Assembly: GCA_964509685.1 (NCBI GenBank)
Contig: CAZDYQ010000001.1
Location: forward strand, 33,320-97,319
Direction of reading: 5' to 3'
Length of the DNA stretch: 64,000 nt
Source: JAMLIN01 sp964509685
Lineage (GTDB): Bacteria > Pseudomonadota > Gammaproteobacteria > Burkholderiales > Burkholderiaceae_E
A model generated the notes under the pieces. It was given only the letters and a program-made list of their open reading frames with translations. It made no database searches and had not been told where the DNA came from. A program made the translations under genes and the position numbers. Of the stretch, positions 51,868 through 64,000 are shown in pieces; within the stretch, counting starts at the first letter, position 1, and each line of letters begins with the position of its first letter.

Positions 51868-52266
51868 TCAGGCCGGCGCGAAGAAGGGCATCATCCGGCC
51901 CTCGTCGGCGGGCCGGAACCGCAGCTCGACCGGCTGGCCGATCCGCAGGTCCTCGAAACGGGCATCGACGATGTTGGTCATCATGGTCGGGCCCTCCTCG
52001 AGCGTGACGTACGCGAGGATGTAGGGCGGATCCGCGCGCCGCGCCGGGCTGAAGGCGTACAGCGTGCCACGGCCGCTCGCCTGCCGCCATTCCAGGCGCT
52101 GGCCGCCGCACAACGGGCAGGCCACGCGCGGATACCAGTGCGCCTTGCCGCAGTCGGCGCAGTGCTTCAGCAGCAGCCGGCCTTGCGACGCGGCCTCCCA
52201 GAACTCCGCGGTCTCGGGATAGGCGGCGGCGAAGGGGTCGTCCCGCCAGGCGTCCGGGTTCGTCAT
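51868..52266 (-). CDS. Zn-ribbon/OB-fold protein (DUF35)
   Basis: Protein of 132 residues. The rubredoxin-like zinc ribbon is CADCGKAHWYPRVACPLCGG (about 35-54), followed by the OB-fold acyl-CoA-binding part with GTLYAFSPARRADPPYILAYVTLEEGPTMMTNIV. DUF35 proteins act as partners of SCP-x-type thiolases or lyases and of enoyl-CoA hydratases, channelling the acyl-CoA. The thiolase-like gene ends three bases before this start, so a two-protein complex is probable. Confidence 0.9.
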   Translation of the reverse strand: MTNPDAWRDDPFAAAYPETAEFWEAASQGRLLLKHCADCGKAHWYPRVACPLCGGQRLEWRQASGRGTLYAFSPARRADPPYILAYVTLEEGPTMMTNIVDARFEDLRIGQPVELRFRPADEGRMMPFFAPA

Positions 52267-52269
52267 GTC

Positions 52270-53439
52270 CTACTCCCGCTCGAATATGACCGTCGCATGG
52301 TTGTGCGCGCCGCCGACGACCATGCCGGGACCGCTGGCGAGCGCGAGGCGACAGTCCTTCACCTGCACCGCCGGATGCGCCTCGCCGCGCAGCTGGCGCA
52401 CCGCCTCGATCGCCTTGGTGATCCCGCCGCGGTTCATCGGGTGGTTGTTGCACAGGCCGCCACCGTCCGTGTTCCACGGCAGGCGACCCACGCCGGAGAT
52501 CAGGTTGCCGTCGGCCACGAAGGCCCCGCCCTTGCCCTTCTCGCAGAAGCCGAGGTCCTCGAGCTGGATCAGCACCATGATGGTGAAGTTGTCGTACACG
52601 GAGGCGTAGTCGATGTCGGCCGGCGTCACGCCCGCCTCGGCGAAGGCGGCGGCGCCCGAGCGCTCCGCGCCGCTGCGCGTGAGGTCGATGTAGCCGCCGC
52701 GATTGGTCGCGATGGTCTCGCCGCAGCCGGCGACCTTCACCAGCGGCCGCTTCAGCGAGCGCGCGATCTCGGGCCTCGCCAGCACGATCGCGCCGCCGCC
52801 GTCGGTGATCACGCAGCAGTCGAGCCGGCGGATCGGGTCCGAGATCACCGGCGAGTCCATCACGTCCTCGACGGTGACGGGCTTGCGCAGCAGCGCGTTC
52901 GGGTTGTGCTGCGCATGTTGCGAGGCGGCCACCTTGATCCACGCGAGCTGCTCGAGCGTGGTGCCGTACTCGTGCATGTGCCGCTGCATCATCATTCCGT
53001 AGATGCCCGCGATGGTCCACCGGAAGGACGACTCCCACGGCACTTCGGGCCGGTCGGGACCGAGCGCCCGCGGCGCCGTGCCGGTGGCCTGGCCGCTGCT
53101 GCGCGGCTTGCCCGCCAGCGTGATAAGCGCGACGGAGCACTTGCCCGCGGCAATCGCCGCGGCCGCATGCTCGATGTGCGCGAGATAGGAACAGCCGCCC
53201 GCCTCGGTGCCGTCGAGCCACGACAGCTTCAGGCCGAGGTAGTCCGCCATCAGGATCGGCGATGCCCCGGGCGCGTCGCCCGCGCAGAAATAGCCGTCCA
53301 CGTCGGAAAGCGAAAGGCCCGCGTCGGCGAGGGCGCCGAGCGCGCATTCGGCATGCAGCTGCGCCACCGACTTGTCCGGCGCGAGCCGGGTCGGGTGCTC
53401 GAAGGCGCCCACCACGTAGGCCTTGCCCTTGATCGTCAT
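52270..53439 (-). CDS. Thiolase-superfamily protein (SCP-x type)
   Basis: Protein of 389 residues with the thiolase fold in the SCP2-thiolase/lipid-transfer-type group. The nucleophilic cysteine lies in TEAGGCSYLAHIEHA (about residue 84), and a histidine in GGGLCNNHPMNRGG. The C-terminal CxG motif of ordinary degradative thiolases is missing; the chain ends GGAHNHATVIFERE. Enzymes of this group with a DUF35 partner cleave beta-keto- or beta-hydroxyacyl-CoA side chains by thiolysis or retro-aldol chemistry. It overlaps the hydratase stop by four bases and precedes the DUF35 gene. Confidence 0.88.
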   Translation of the reverse strand: MTIKGKAYVVGAFEHPTRLAPDKSVAQLHAECALGALADAGLSLSDVDGYFCAGDAPGASPILMADYLGLKLSWLDGTEAGGCSYLAHIEHAAAAIAAGKCSVALITLAGKPRSSGQATGTAPRALGPDRPEVPWESSFRWTIAGIYGMMMQRHMHEYGTTLEQLAWIKVAASQHAQHNPNALLRKPVTVEDVMDSPVISDPIRRLDCCVITDGGGAIVLARPEIARSLKRPLVKVAGCGETIATNRGGYIDLTRSGAERSGAAAFAEAGVTPADIDYASVYDNFTIMVLIQLEDLGFCEKGKGGAFVADGNLISGVGRLPWNTDGGGLCNNHPMNRGGITKAIEAVRQLRGEAHPAVQVKDCRLALASGPGMVVGGAHNHATVIFERE

Positions 53440-54218
53440 CGTTCATCTCCCCGGTTGGCACCGGAGCGGCGCCGGCGCGCGAAGCCGGCGATGCCCTCGC
53501 GGGCATCGTCGGTGGCGGCCACCGCGCAGAAGGCGTCCACCGCCGCCCGGACGCCCTCGGACATGCCGAGGTCGAGCGCGCGATGGAAGGATTCACGGGC
53601 GATGCGCATGGCCTGGCGCGGCTTGGCGGCCAGCACGCGGGCGAGCGCGCGCGCCGCCTCGTCGAGCCGGTCGTCGGGCACCACCTGGCTGACCAGGCCC
53701 AGCTCCTCGGCGCGCGCCGCGCCGAAGCTGCGGCCCGTGAACAGGAGGTCGAAGGCACGATGCCGGCCGACGATGCGCGGCAGCAACGCGAAATGGATCG
53801 CCGGCATCACGCCCACGTCGATCTCCGGATAGCCGAAGGACGCCGATTCGGCCGCGACGATCATGTCGCACGACACGGCCAGCGTCATGCCGCCGCCGCG
53901 GGCCGCACCGTTCACCACCGCGATGCTGGGCTTGCCGAGCCGGCGCTGCGCCTCGTGCAGGCCCACGTAGAGCCGCTCGAGCAGCGAGCGCACCGCGGCG
54001 GGGGAGGCGCCGTCCAGCAGGGTCAGGTCGAGCCCGGCGCAAAAGCGCCGCGGCACCGCGCTGCGTACCAGCACCACCGCCGCGGCGTCGTCGGCGGCGG
54101 CGCGATCGAGCGCCGCGACCAGGTCGGCGACCATCGGCTCGGTGAGCGCATTGGCGGGCCCGCTGTCGAGCGTGATCTCGGCGATGCCGTCGCGCACCGC
54201 GTAGGCGATGGCGCTCAC
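53436..54218 (-). CDS. Enoyl-CoA hydratase/isomerase family protein
   Basis: Crotonase-fold protein of 260 residues. Oxyanion-hole motifs are PRRFCAGLDL and NGAARGGGMTLAVSCD. At the first catalytic-glutamate position the sequence has threonine (GGGMTLA), and the second glutamate is present in FGYPEIDVGVMPAI. This suggests an isomerase or a modified hydratase. Both ends overlap neighbours by four bases (thiolase downstream, CoA-transferase upstream), so the four proteins should be made together. Confidence 0.87.
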   Translation of the reverse strand: MSAIAYAVRDGIAEITLDSGPANALTEPMVADLVAALDRAAADDAAAVVLVRSAVPRRFCAGLDLTLLDGASPAAVRSLLERLYVGLHEAQRRLGKPSIAVVNGAARGGGMTLAVSCDMIVAAESASFGYPEIDVGVMPAIHFALLPRIVGRHRAFDLLFTGRSFGAARAEELGLVSQVVPDDRLDEAARALARVLAAKPRQAMRIARESFHRALDLGMSEGVRAAVDAFCAVAATDDAREGIAGFARRRRSGANRGDER

Positions 54219-55426
54219 GACGGCTTCCTAGCGCCGTCCGCGAGCGCCAGCACCCCGGCATCGACGAGGCGGCGGATCTCCGCATCGTCGAGCCCGGCCT
54301 CGCGCAGCACCTCGGCCGTGTGCTCGCCGAGCAGCGGCGGGGCCGAGCGCGCCCGGCGCGGCTCACCGTTGAAGCGCACCGGCATGCCGATGTTGCGCAA
54401 CTCCCCCAGCACCGGGTGCCGGCTGCGCACCACCAGCTGGCGCGCCTCGAGCTGCGGGTGGGTAAGCGCCTCGTCGAGCGTGTGGATCGGCGAGCAGGGA
54501 ACCCCCGCGCCGCGCAGCTCGTCGAGCCACTGCGCGAGCGGGCGCGTCTTCATCGCCTCGCCGACCACCGCAACGGTCTCCTCGCGATTGGCCACGCGCT
54601 GCGCATTGGTGGCGAAGCGCGGATCGTCCACCACGTTGCCGAGCCCCGCCACCGCGCAGAAGCGGCGCCACTGCGCGTCGTTGCCCACGCCCAGCATGAT
54701 GTGGCCGTCGGCCACGTCGAAGGCCTGGTAGGGGCACAGCGCGGGATGCCCCGTGCCCATGCGCTTCGGCGGGACCCCGGTGCGCCAGTAGCTCTGGGCG
54801 AGGTAGGTCATGAGCGCTACCGAGGAATCGAGCAGCGAGACCTCGACGTAGGCGCCCCGTCCCGTGCGCTCGCGCTCGAGCAGCGCCGCGAGGATCCCGA
54901 TGACGCCGTTCATGCCGGTCGAGAGGTCCACCGGCGAGAAGCTCGCGCGCGCCATCGGGCCGCCGGGCTCGCCCATGGTGCTGATCATCCCGCTGAAGGC
55001 CTGCAGCATGACGTCGTAGCCGGGCTCCTTGCCGAGCGGCCCGTCGCGCCCGTAGCCGGAGATCTCGAGATAGACCATGCGCGGATTGAGCGCCGAGAGC
55101 GTCTCGTAGTCGATCCGCAGCTTCTTCGCCGTGCCGCTTCCGAAGCCCTGCAGCACCACGTCGGCCTCGCGCGCGAGGCGGTGCGCGATCGCCACGCCCT
55201 CGGCCGACTTCAGGTCCAGCGCAACGCTGCGCTTGTTGTGGTTGATCGACAGGAAGATCGCCGATTCGCCCTGGTCCTGCGGCAGCCAGCTGCGCGTGTC
55301 GTCCCCGACGCCGGGTGGCTCGACCTTGATGACGTCGGCGCCCAGCTCGCCCAGGTGCTGGGCGCAGAGCGGGCCCGCCAGAACCTTGGAGAAATCGAGG
55401 ACCCTGATGTTCTTGAGCGGAGTCAT
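54215..55426 (-). CDS. CaiB/BaiF family (type III) CoA-transferase
   Basis: Protein of 403 residues. The N-terminal part has IRVLDFSKVLAGPLCAQHLGELGADVIKVEPPGVGDDTR. The catalytic aspartate lies in FSPVDLSTGMNGVIGILAALLERERTGRG, where the type III family forms its acyl-aspartate intermediate. It moves CoA from one thioester to a free acid, so it is an ATP-free way of activating a pathway acid. It overlaps the hydratase by four bases. PaaI is 27 bases upstream. Confidence 0.92.
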   Translation of the reverse strand: MTPLKNIRVLDFSKVLAGPLCAQHLGELGADVIKVEPPGVGDDTRSWLPQDQGESAIFLSINHNKRSVALDLKSAEGVAIAHRLAREADVVLQGFGSGTAKKLRIDYETLSALNPRMVYLEISGYGRDGPLGKEPGYDVMLQAFSGMISTMGEPGGPMARASFSPVDLSTGMNGVIGILAALLERERTGRGAYVEVSLLDSSVALMTYLAQSYWRTGVPPKRMGTGHPALCPYQAFDVADGHIMLGVGNDAQWRRFCAVAGLGNVVDDPRFATNAQRVANREETVAVVGEAMKTRPLAQWLDELRGAGVPCSPIHTLDEALTHPQLEARQLVVRSRHPVLGELRNIGMPVRFNGEPRRARSAPPLLGEHTAEVLREAGLDDAEIRRLVDAGVLALADGARKPS

Positions 55427-55452
55427 GGCATGCGTCTCGTTGGTCCTCGACT

Positions 55453-55857
55453 TCAGGCCGCGCGTGCCGGCCGTACGCGGAACCGTACCTCGGCGCTGGC
55501 CACGCGCGTGCCGTCGGCGGCGAACAGCTCGGCCGCGACGAGCACGCTGCGCTCGTCGCGATCGATCACGCGCGCCGACGAGTGGAACTCGCCCAGTGGC
55601 GCCGGCCGGTGGAAGCTGGTGTCGAGCCGCATGGTGAGCGCCTGCATGCCGGGCCCGAGCGTGGCATGCACCGCGTTGGCGGCCGCCGAGTCGAGCATCG
55701 CCGACAGGAAGCCGCCGTGGACGGTACCGTGACGATTGGCGAAGTCCTCCCGCGCGGTGAAGCCCATGCGGACCTCGCCCGTCTCGGTGTCCACGGACAG
55801 CAGGCGTCGGCCGAGCAGCGTGGCAGCCGGCGTCACGGTTTCGAGATGGGCGTTCAT
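55453..55857 (-). CDS. PaaI-type hotdog thioesterase
   Basis: Hotdog-fold protein of 134 residues. The HGG motif is NRHGTVHGGFLSAMLDSAAA, with the aspartate of the family's active site in MLDSAA. It probably hydrolyses a hydroxylated or aromatic acyl-CoA, freeing CoA when the pathway stalls. It is first of the five-gene minus-strand run ending with DUF35. The AKR gene ends 19 bases upstream. Confidence 0.87.
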   Translation of the reverse strand: MNAHLETVTPAATLLGRRLLSVDTETGEVRMGFTAREDFANRHGTVHGGFLSAMLDSAAANAVHATLGPGMQALTMRLDTSFHRPAPLGEFHSSARVIDRDERSVLVAAELFAADGTRVASAEVRFRVRPARAA

Positions 55858-55876
55858 CGATGCTCCCGTCGCGCCC

Positions 55877-56857
<981 letters not shown>

Positions 56858-57039
56858 GGTCAGACTCCTGTCTCCTGTCGGGGGCGGCGGCGGGGCGGGC
56901 TTGCGCCCCTGCCGTCGGCGCGGACCCCGATGTTGCCACTGTCGGCGACATCGTGCGCTGCGCCATTCGCGCGGTGCGGGCACAATCCGGACTTCGGTCG
57001 CCGGCGCGCCGGCCTTCCAGAACGTCCACAGGAGCTCCC

Positions 57040-57807
57040 ATGTCCGTCCACTCGATCGCCCGGACCCCCGTCGAGGACCCGGTTCGCCAGGCAAAGGTCC
57101 ACCTCGCCGCCGCGCTGCGGATGGCCGTCCTGCACGAGCTCGAAGAGGGGATCGACAACCATTTCACCGTCGCGGTGCCCGGCCAGGAGGATCGCTACCT
57201 GATCCTGCCCTTCGGGTTCCACTGGTCCGAGGCGCGCGCGAGCGACATGATCGTCTTCAACGAGGCGGGCGAGACCATCGAGGGCAACGGCATCGTCGAG
57301 CTCTCCGCGAAGTGCATCCATGCCCCGATCCACCGGATCGCCGGCGTCAATGTCGTGCTGCACACGCACCAGACCTGGGCGGTCGCGCTCAACATGCTCG
57401 TCGACAACCGGCTGCTGCCTACGAGCCAGACGAGCGCGTTCTTCGCCGGGCAGATCGCCTACGACGAGGGCTACAACGGGCTGGCCGACACGCTCGAGGA
57501 GGGCGAGCGCCTTGCCCGCCTGCTCGGCGACAAGCAGGTCGTCTTCATGAAGAACCACGGTGTGCTCGTGGTCGGCGACACGGTCGCCCAGGCGTATCGC
57601 CGCCTCTACCGGCTCGAGCGCGTCTGCCGCACGCAGCTGCTGGCGATGGCCACCGGCCAGCCGCTCGCCGTGCTGCCGCAGGAGATCGTGGAGCGCCTCC
57701 AGCGGCCCAACCCGGACGACACGCATCCGCGCGGCGAGCGCGACCGGCTCTACTTCGAGGCGATGATGCGGGTCCTCGACCGGGTCAATCCCGGCTACGC
57801 CGACTGA
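57040..57807 (+). CDS. Class II aldolase/adducin family protein
   Basis: Zinc-dependent protein of 255 residues. The metal histidines are in VVLHTHQTWAVAL (HxH) and MKNHGVLVVGD, and the N-terminal segment EEGIDNHFTVAVPG holds the phosphate-loop equivalent, though altered from the typical fuculose aldolase. It may perform a retro-aldol, decarboxylation or dehydration reaction on a hydroxy-acid. GGAG precedes the start. A strong hairpin follows the stop. Confidence 0.87.
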   Translation: MSVHSIARTPVEDPVRQAKVHLAAALRMAVLHELEEGIDNHFTVAVPGQEDRYLILPFGFHWSEARASDMIVFNEAGETIEGNGIVELSAKCIHAPIHRIAGVNVVLHTHQTWAVALNMLVDNRLLPTSQTSAFFAGQIAYDEGYNGLADTLEEGERLARLLGDKQVVFMKNHGVLVVGDTVAQAYRRLYRLERVCRTQLLAMATGQPLAVLPQEIVERLQRPNPDDTHPRGERDRLYFEAMMRVLDRVNPGYAD

Positions 57808-57813
57808 AGCGCC

Positions 57814-57842
57814 GCGGGCGCCCCGGACGACCGGGCGCCCGC
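57814..57842. terminator. Long GC hairpin between convergent genes
   Basis: Perfect 10-bp stem GCGGGCGCCC / GGGCGCCCGC with a nine-base loop, six bases after the aldolase stop and 33 before the stop of the convergent CoA-transferase gene. There is no T tract; it probably serves both directions. Confidence 0.5.
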
Positions 57843-57875
57843 GCCCCGCAGCCTGCCGGCGCCGCACGACACTCC

Positions 57876-60221
57876 TCAGCCGGCGCCGCCGCGCAGCGTG
57901 GTCGGCTCGAGGCTGATCACGCCCGCCGCCGTCAGGGCCTCGTAGCGCTCCGGGCGCTCGCCCAGCACGTCGCGCATCACCGCCAGCGTATCCGCTCCCA
58001 GGCAGGGCGCGACCCCGCGCAGGGGCGGTCGCGCGCCGTCGATGCGCATCGCCAGCGCGATCTGGCGCTGCTCGCCGGTGTGCGCGCGCATCGTGTCGTA
58101 GTAGAAGCCGCGGGCGGCATGGTGTTCCTGCCGCATCGTCTCTTCGGGGGTGAGCACCGGCGCCGCGATCACGCCGAGCGCCTGCAGCTGGCGGCTCGCC
58201 TCGCCGGCGTCCCTGCCGCGGGTCCACGCGGCGATGGCCGCATCGATCTCGTCGGCGCGCGTCATGCGGGCACGCAGATCGTCGAACGAACCGTCGCACC
58301 AGTCCGCGCGACCGATCGCCGCGGCGAGCGAGCGCCAGGCATCCGTCGAATCCACCGCGATCGCGATCCATCGATCCGTGCCCGCGGCGGGATAGATCCC
58401 GTGGGGCGCCATGGCGGGATGGCGGTTGCCGGGCCGCGGCGGCTCGCGACCGGTCGCCGTGCGGACCAGCAGCGCGGGCGCCGTAAAGGGCAGCAGGCAC
58501 TCGACCTGGCTGATGTTGAGCCACTGCCCCTGGCCGGTACGTCGCCGGTGCACCAGCGCGGCAAGGATCGCCGCCGCGCCGTACAGGCCGCCGATCGGGT
58601 CGCCATAGGCGATGTGCCCCATCATGGGCGGCATGCCCTCACTGCCGCGGAAGCTGGGCATGCCCGAGGCCTGCTCGAGCGTCGAGCCGTAGGCGCGCGT
58701 GTCGGAGAGCGCGTTGCCCGAGCCGAAGGCGGACATCGAGAGCATCACTAGGTCGGAGCGGTCGCGCGACAGCTCGGCCCAGCCCATGCCGAGCCGGTCG
58801 ATCACGCCCGCGGCATGGTTCTCTACCGCGACGTCGCTCGCGGCCACGAGGGCGCGGGCGAGCGCGCGTCCCTCCGCCGCCGTCAGGTCGAAGCTCACGC
58901 TGCGCTTGCCGCGATTGACCGCGGCGAAACGGCAGCTCTTCTCGTACTGGCGCGCGGCGATCGCCTCCGGCGTCCACTGGGTCGATCGCCACCAGTCGGG
59001 ATAGCGACCGGCCTCGATCTTGATCACGTCGGCGCCCAGGTCCGCCAGGATGCGCGTGGCCACGGGGCCGGCCCATCCCATGGAGAAGTCGGTGACCCGC
59101 AGGCCCGCGAGCGGCGCGGTCGCGGTCGCGGCATCGCCCGCCGGTCCGGGGCGGGTCGCCGGCCGCCTTGTGCCGGCCGGCTCGCCGGCATCGCCCGCCG
59201 GTGACGGCGCCCCCACCCGCAGCGGCGAGGCCGGCGCGAGGAGGTCGGGACGGCGGGCGAGCGGCGCGATCGTGCCGCGCCGGGTGAAGACCGGATGGCG
59301 CGCGAGGGCGCCCGCGTCGGGCACCACCACCAGCGGCACCTTCATCTCGCGGGCGATCGCCGCCCACTCCTCCGCGGTCTTCTCGAGGAAGCGCTCGTCG
59401 AGGATCGCCTCCAGCTCGTCGGCCCGCTCGGAGCGCAGGTGGATGGTCGCGAGGCCCGGATCGGCCGCGAGGTCGGGCCGCCCGATCATCCGGCAGAAGG
59501 ATGCCCATTGGGCCGGGGTGATGATCGTGGTGCCGAGCCAGCCCTCGCGGCAGCGGTGGATGCTGACCGGGCAGGTCGGCGCGAAGCGGTTGACGCCCAC
59601 GCGCGGCACCGGGCGCGCGAGCATCTGGGCATCGGCCACCTGGAGCTCGCCGAGCACCATGCAGGCCTCGAGGATGCTCGTCTCGATGCGGCGATGCCCG
59701 CCGTCGCCGAGCAGCGCCGCCAGGGCGGCGATCGCCGCCGTCACCCCGCCCACGATCGCCGACTGGAGGTCGCCGAGCTGGTGCGGCGGCCCCTCCTTCG
59801 GGCCGCAGGGATGGATCATCCCGGTGAGCGCCTGCACGGCGATGTCGCTGCACCGCCAGCCGGCGAGCGGGCCGTCCAGGCCGAGCCAGCTCACGTCGAT
59901 CGTCGCGCGGCGCGGGCGGGTCGCCCATGTGTCGCGTTCGGCCGACTCGCCGACCAGCAGCAGGTCGCTGGCGGCGATCGCGTCCTCCACGTCCGCGCGC
60001 GCGAGCGCCCCCTTGCCCTGGTCGAGCCAGGCATGGAGCAGGCCCTCGGTGCGCGGGTCGTCGAGCACTTCGCGCCGCCGCCGCAGCGGATCGCCGCCCT
60101 CGGGCTCGAGCCGCGAGACGGCGGCGCCCAGGTCCGCCAGCATCCGTCCACACCAGGCGGCCGCGACGCCGCCGCCGATCTCGACCACGCGGATCCCGTG
60201 AAGCGGACCCTCTCCATTCAT
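57876..60221 (-). CDS. Tandem-domain CaiB/BaiF CoA-transferase
   Basis: Protein of 781 residues with two type III CoA-transferase domains, about 1-370 and 390-781, joined by an Ala/Pro/Thr/Gly-rich linker (about 345-385). Each domain keeps the expected catalytic aspartate region: LGDLQSAIVGGVTAAIAALAALL in the first, AYGDPIGGLYGAAAILAALVHRR in the second. Most family members are single-domain homodimers with interlocked rings, so this fusion may be one self-paired active enzyme or two sites of differing specificity. AGGAGACG precedes the start. It is divergent from the single-chain carboxylase with 158 bases between them. Confidence 0.9.
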   Translation of the reverse strand: MNGEGPLHGIRVVEIGGGVAAAWCGRMLADLGAAVSRLEPEGGDPLRRRREVLDDPRTEGLLHAWLDQGKGALARADVEDAIAASDLLLVGESAERDTWATRPRRATIDVSWLGLDGPLAGWRCSDIAVQALTGMIHPCGPKEGPPHQLGDLQSAIVGGVTAAIAALAALLGDGGHRRIETSILEACMVLGELQVADAQMLARPVPRVGVNRFAPTCPVSIHRCREGWLGTTIITPAQWASFCRMIGRPDLAADPGLATIHLRSERADELEAILDERFLEKTAEEWAAIAREMKVPLVVVPDAGALARHPVFTRRGTIAPLARRPDLLAPASPLRVGAPSPAGDAGEPAGTRRPATRPGPAGDAATATAPLAGLRVTDFSMGWAGPVATRILADLGADVIKIEAGRYPDWWRSTQWTPEAIAARQYEKSCRFAAVNRGKRSVSFDLTAAEGRALARALVAASDVAVENHAAGVIDRLGMGWAELSRDRSDLVMLSMSAFGSGNALSDTRAYGSTLEQASGMPSFRGSEGMPPMMGHIAYGDPIGGLYGAAAILAALVHRRRTGQGQWLNISQVECLLPFTAPALLVRTATGREPPRPGNRHPAMAPHGIYPAAGTDRWIAIAVDSTDAWRSLAAAIGRADWCDGSFDDLRARMTRADEIDAAIAAWTRGRDAGEASRQLQALGVIAAPVLTPEETMRQEHHAARGFYYDTMRAHTGEQRQIALAMRIDGARPPLRGVAPCLGADTLAVMRDVLGERPERYEALTAAGVISLEPTTLRGGAG

Positions 60222-60268
60222 GTCGACCGTCTCCTGCTGTATCGGGTCCTTCCTCGCGGGACCCTTTC

Positions 60269-60297
60269 TTGACCGGCATGGCACCGGCCCCTATCCT
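60269..60297 (+). promoter_or_regulatory. Promoter of the single-chain carboxylase gene
   Basis: TTGACC (60269-60274) and TATCCT (60292-60297) with a 17-base spacer make a good sigma-70 promoter. Transcription would start at about 60304, inside the downstream triple half-site operator. Confidence 0.65.
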
Positions 60298-60316
60298 GAC
60301 AGATGTCAGTCTGACA
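60296..60316. promoter_or_regulatory. Overlapping dyads at the carboxylase start point
   Basis: Three head-to-head half-sites CTGACA, TGTCAG and CTGACA, separated by two and then one bases, form two overlapping palindromes across the end of the -10 and the predicted transcription start. A repressor bound here would block initiation. No TetR/GntR-type gene next to it can be named as its regulator. Confidence 0.65.
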
Positions 60317-60379
60317 CCGTTGCGCCCCGTCGGCCAGCCACCGGCCGCGGCAGTCGAGTCAACCACCGGAAGTTCCCCC

Positions 60380-63725
<3,346 letters not shown>

Positions 63726-63742
<17 letters not shown>

Positions 63743-64000
63743 CGTCGCCTGCCGCCGTGGCCGCCGTGGCCGCCACGGTACCGGGCGGCTCGGCGGGCGC
63801 CGCCGCCGTGCCGGCCGCCGGCACCCTCGGCGCCGGCGTGATGCCCGCCCGCCAGCGCCGGGTGGTGCGCTGGAAGAAGAGGTTGTTCGGCACCTGCAGC
63901 ACCGAGGGCCGGCCCTCCTCGTCGATCTCCTCGAGCGTGGTGTAGACGAGGTTCACGTCGATCACCCGGCCGCGCAGGCCGGGCTTGTCGCCCGACTCGA
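63726..64000 (-). CDS. Mechanosensitive ion channel (MscS) family protein, C-terminal part
   Basis: Incomplete at the right window edge: only the last about 90 codons are present. The visible part has GRVIDVNLVYTTLEE and LQVPNNLFFQRTTRRW, matching the beta domain that follows the pore helix in MscS-type channels (the PN-N segment before the second strand). After it comes an Ala/Pro/Thr-rich tail of about 40 residues, longer and more repetitive than in ordinary MscS. The stop overlaps the end of the carboxylase gene by 17 bases. The start and transmembrane part lie outside the window. Confidence 0.8.

Overview
The window is a GC-rich (roughly 70%) chromosomal segment, densely packed with genes on both strands, with many ATGA stop/start overlaps and no rRNA, tRNA, CRISPR array, insertion sequence or phage gene that I can see. 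The family content (DUF3014, DUF3597 and DUF937 proteins, NudC, YghU-type GST, LivKHMGF, PotABCD-like and TRAP transporters, cupredoxin-fused NirK, single-chain acyl-CoA carboxylase) suggests a metabolically versatile betaproteobacterium, probably of Burkholderiales type. This placement is an inference from gene content, not from a phylogenetic marker.

Region 1 (1-13.9 kb) is housekeeping and accessory: a DUF3014 membrane protein, NudC, a BON lipoprotein behind a disordered 132-residue protein, then a complete cobalamin uptake operon (riboswitch, btuB, btuC, btuD, btuF). After it come a GST, a phospholipase D-type lipoprotein, secreted proteins of unknown function, a J-domain/zinc-ribbon/PilZ-like fusion, a MOSC protein and an RNase D-like exonuclease.

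Region 2 (14.0-23.6 kb) has an amidohydrolase and a YghU-type GST on the plus strand. These face a minus-strand operon read as rpiR-type regulator, GSAM-fold aminotransferase resembling beta-phenylalanine aminotransferase, ABC transporter (ATPase, binding protein, two permeases) and class III aminotransferase. I read it as uptake and transamination of a beta-amino acid or amine. Region 3 (23.6-26.9 kb) holds a divergent NAD-epimerase/LysR pair and two small DUF proteins.

Region 4 (26.9-37.7 kb) is a minus-strand catabolic operon: livG, livF, livK, livH, livM, acyl-CoA ligase, NTF2-like protein, enoyl-CoA hydratase and a pair of acyl-CoA dehydrogenases. A TetR gene lies upstream. The operon has a recognisable promoter and a perfect 18-bp palindrome. 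It looks like a carboxylic acid import, CoA-activation and beta-oxidation unit.

Region 5 (37.8-44.3 kb) has an MBL-fold hydrolase and a RidA protein divergent from an XRE-cupin regulator, followed by a TRAP transporter operon and a DJ-1/PfpI protein. Two related operator-like sequences, one in the divergent promoter and one ahead of the TRAP genes, suggest a small regulon.

Region 6 (44.3-51.8 kb) has a cardiolipin synthase-type protein, an MFS transporter overlapping a MarR gene tail to tail, UspA, an SRPBCC protein, NirK with FNR-like and NsrR-like sites, a PaaX-type regulator and a secreted protein.

Region 7 (51.9-64.0 kb) is CoA-thioester metabolism: DUF35 protein, SCP-x-type thiolase, enoyl-CoA hydratase, CoA-transferase, PaaI thioesterase, aldo/keto reductase, class II aldolase, and a tandem-domain CoA-transferase divergent from a single-chain biotin-dependent carboxylase with a strong promoter/operator. 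A truncated MscS-type channel gene runs off the right edge.
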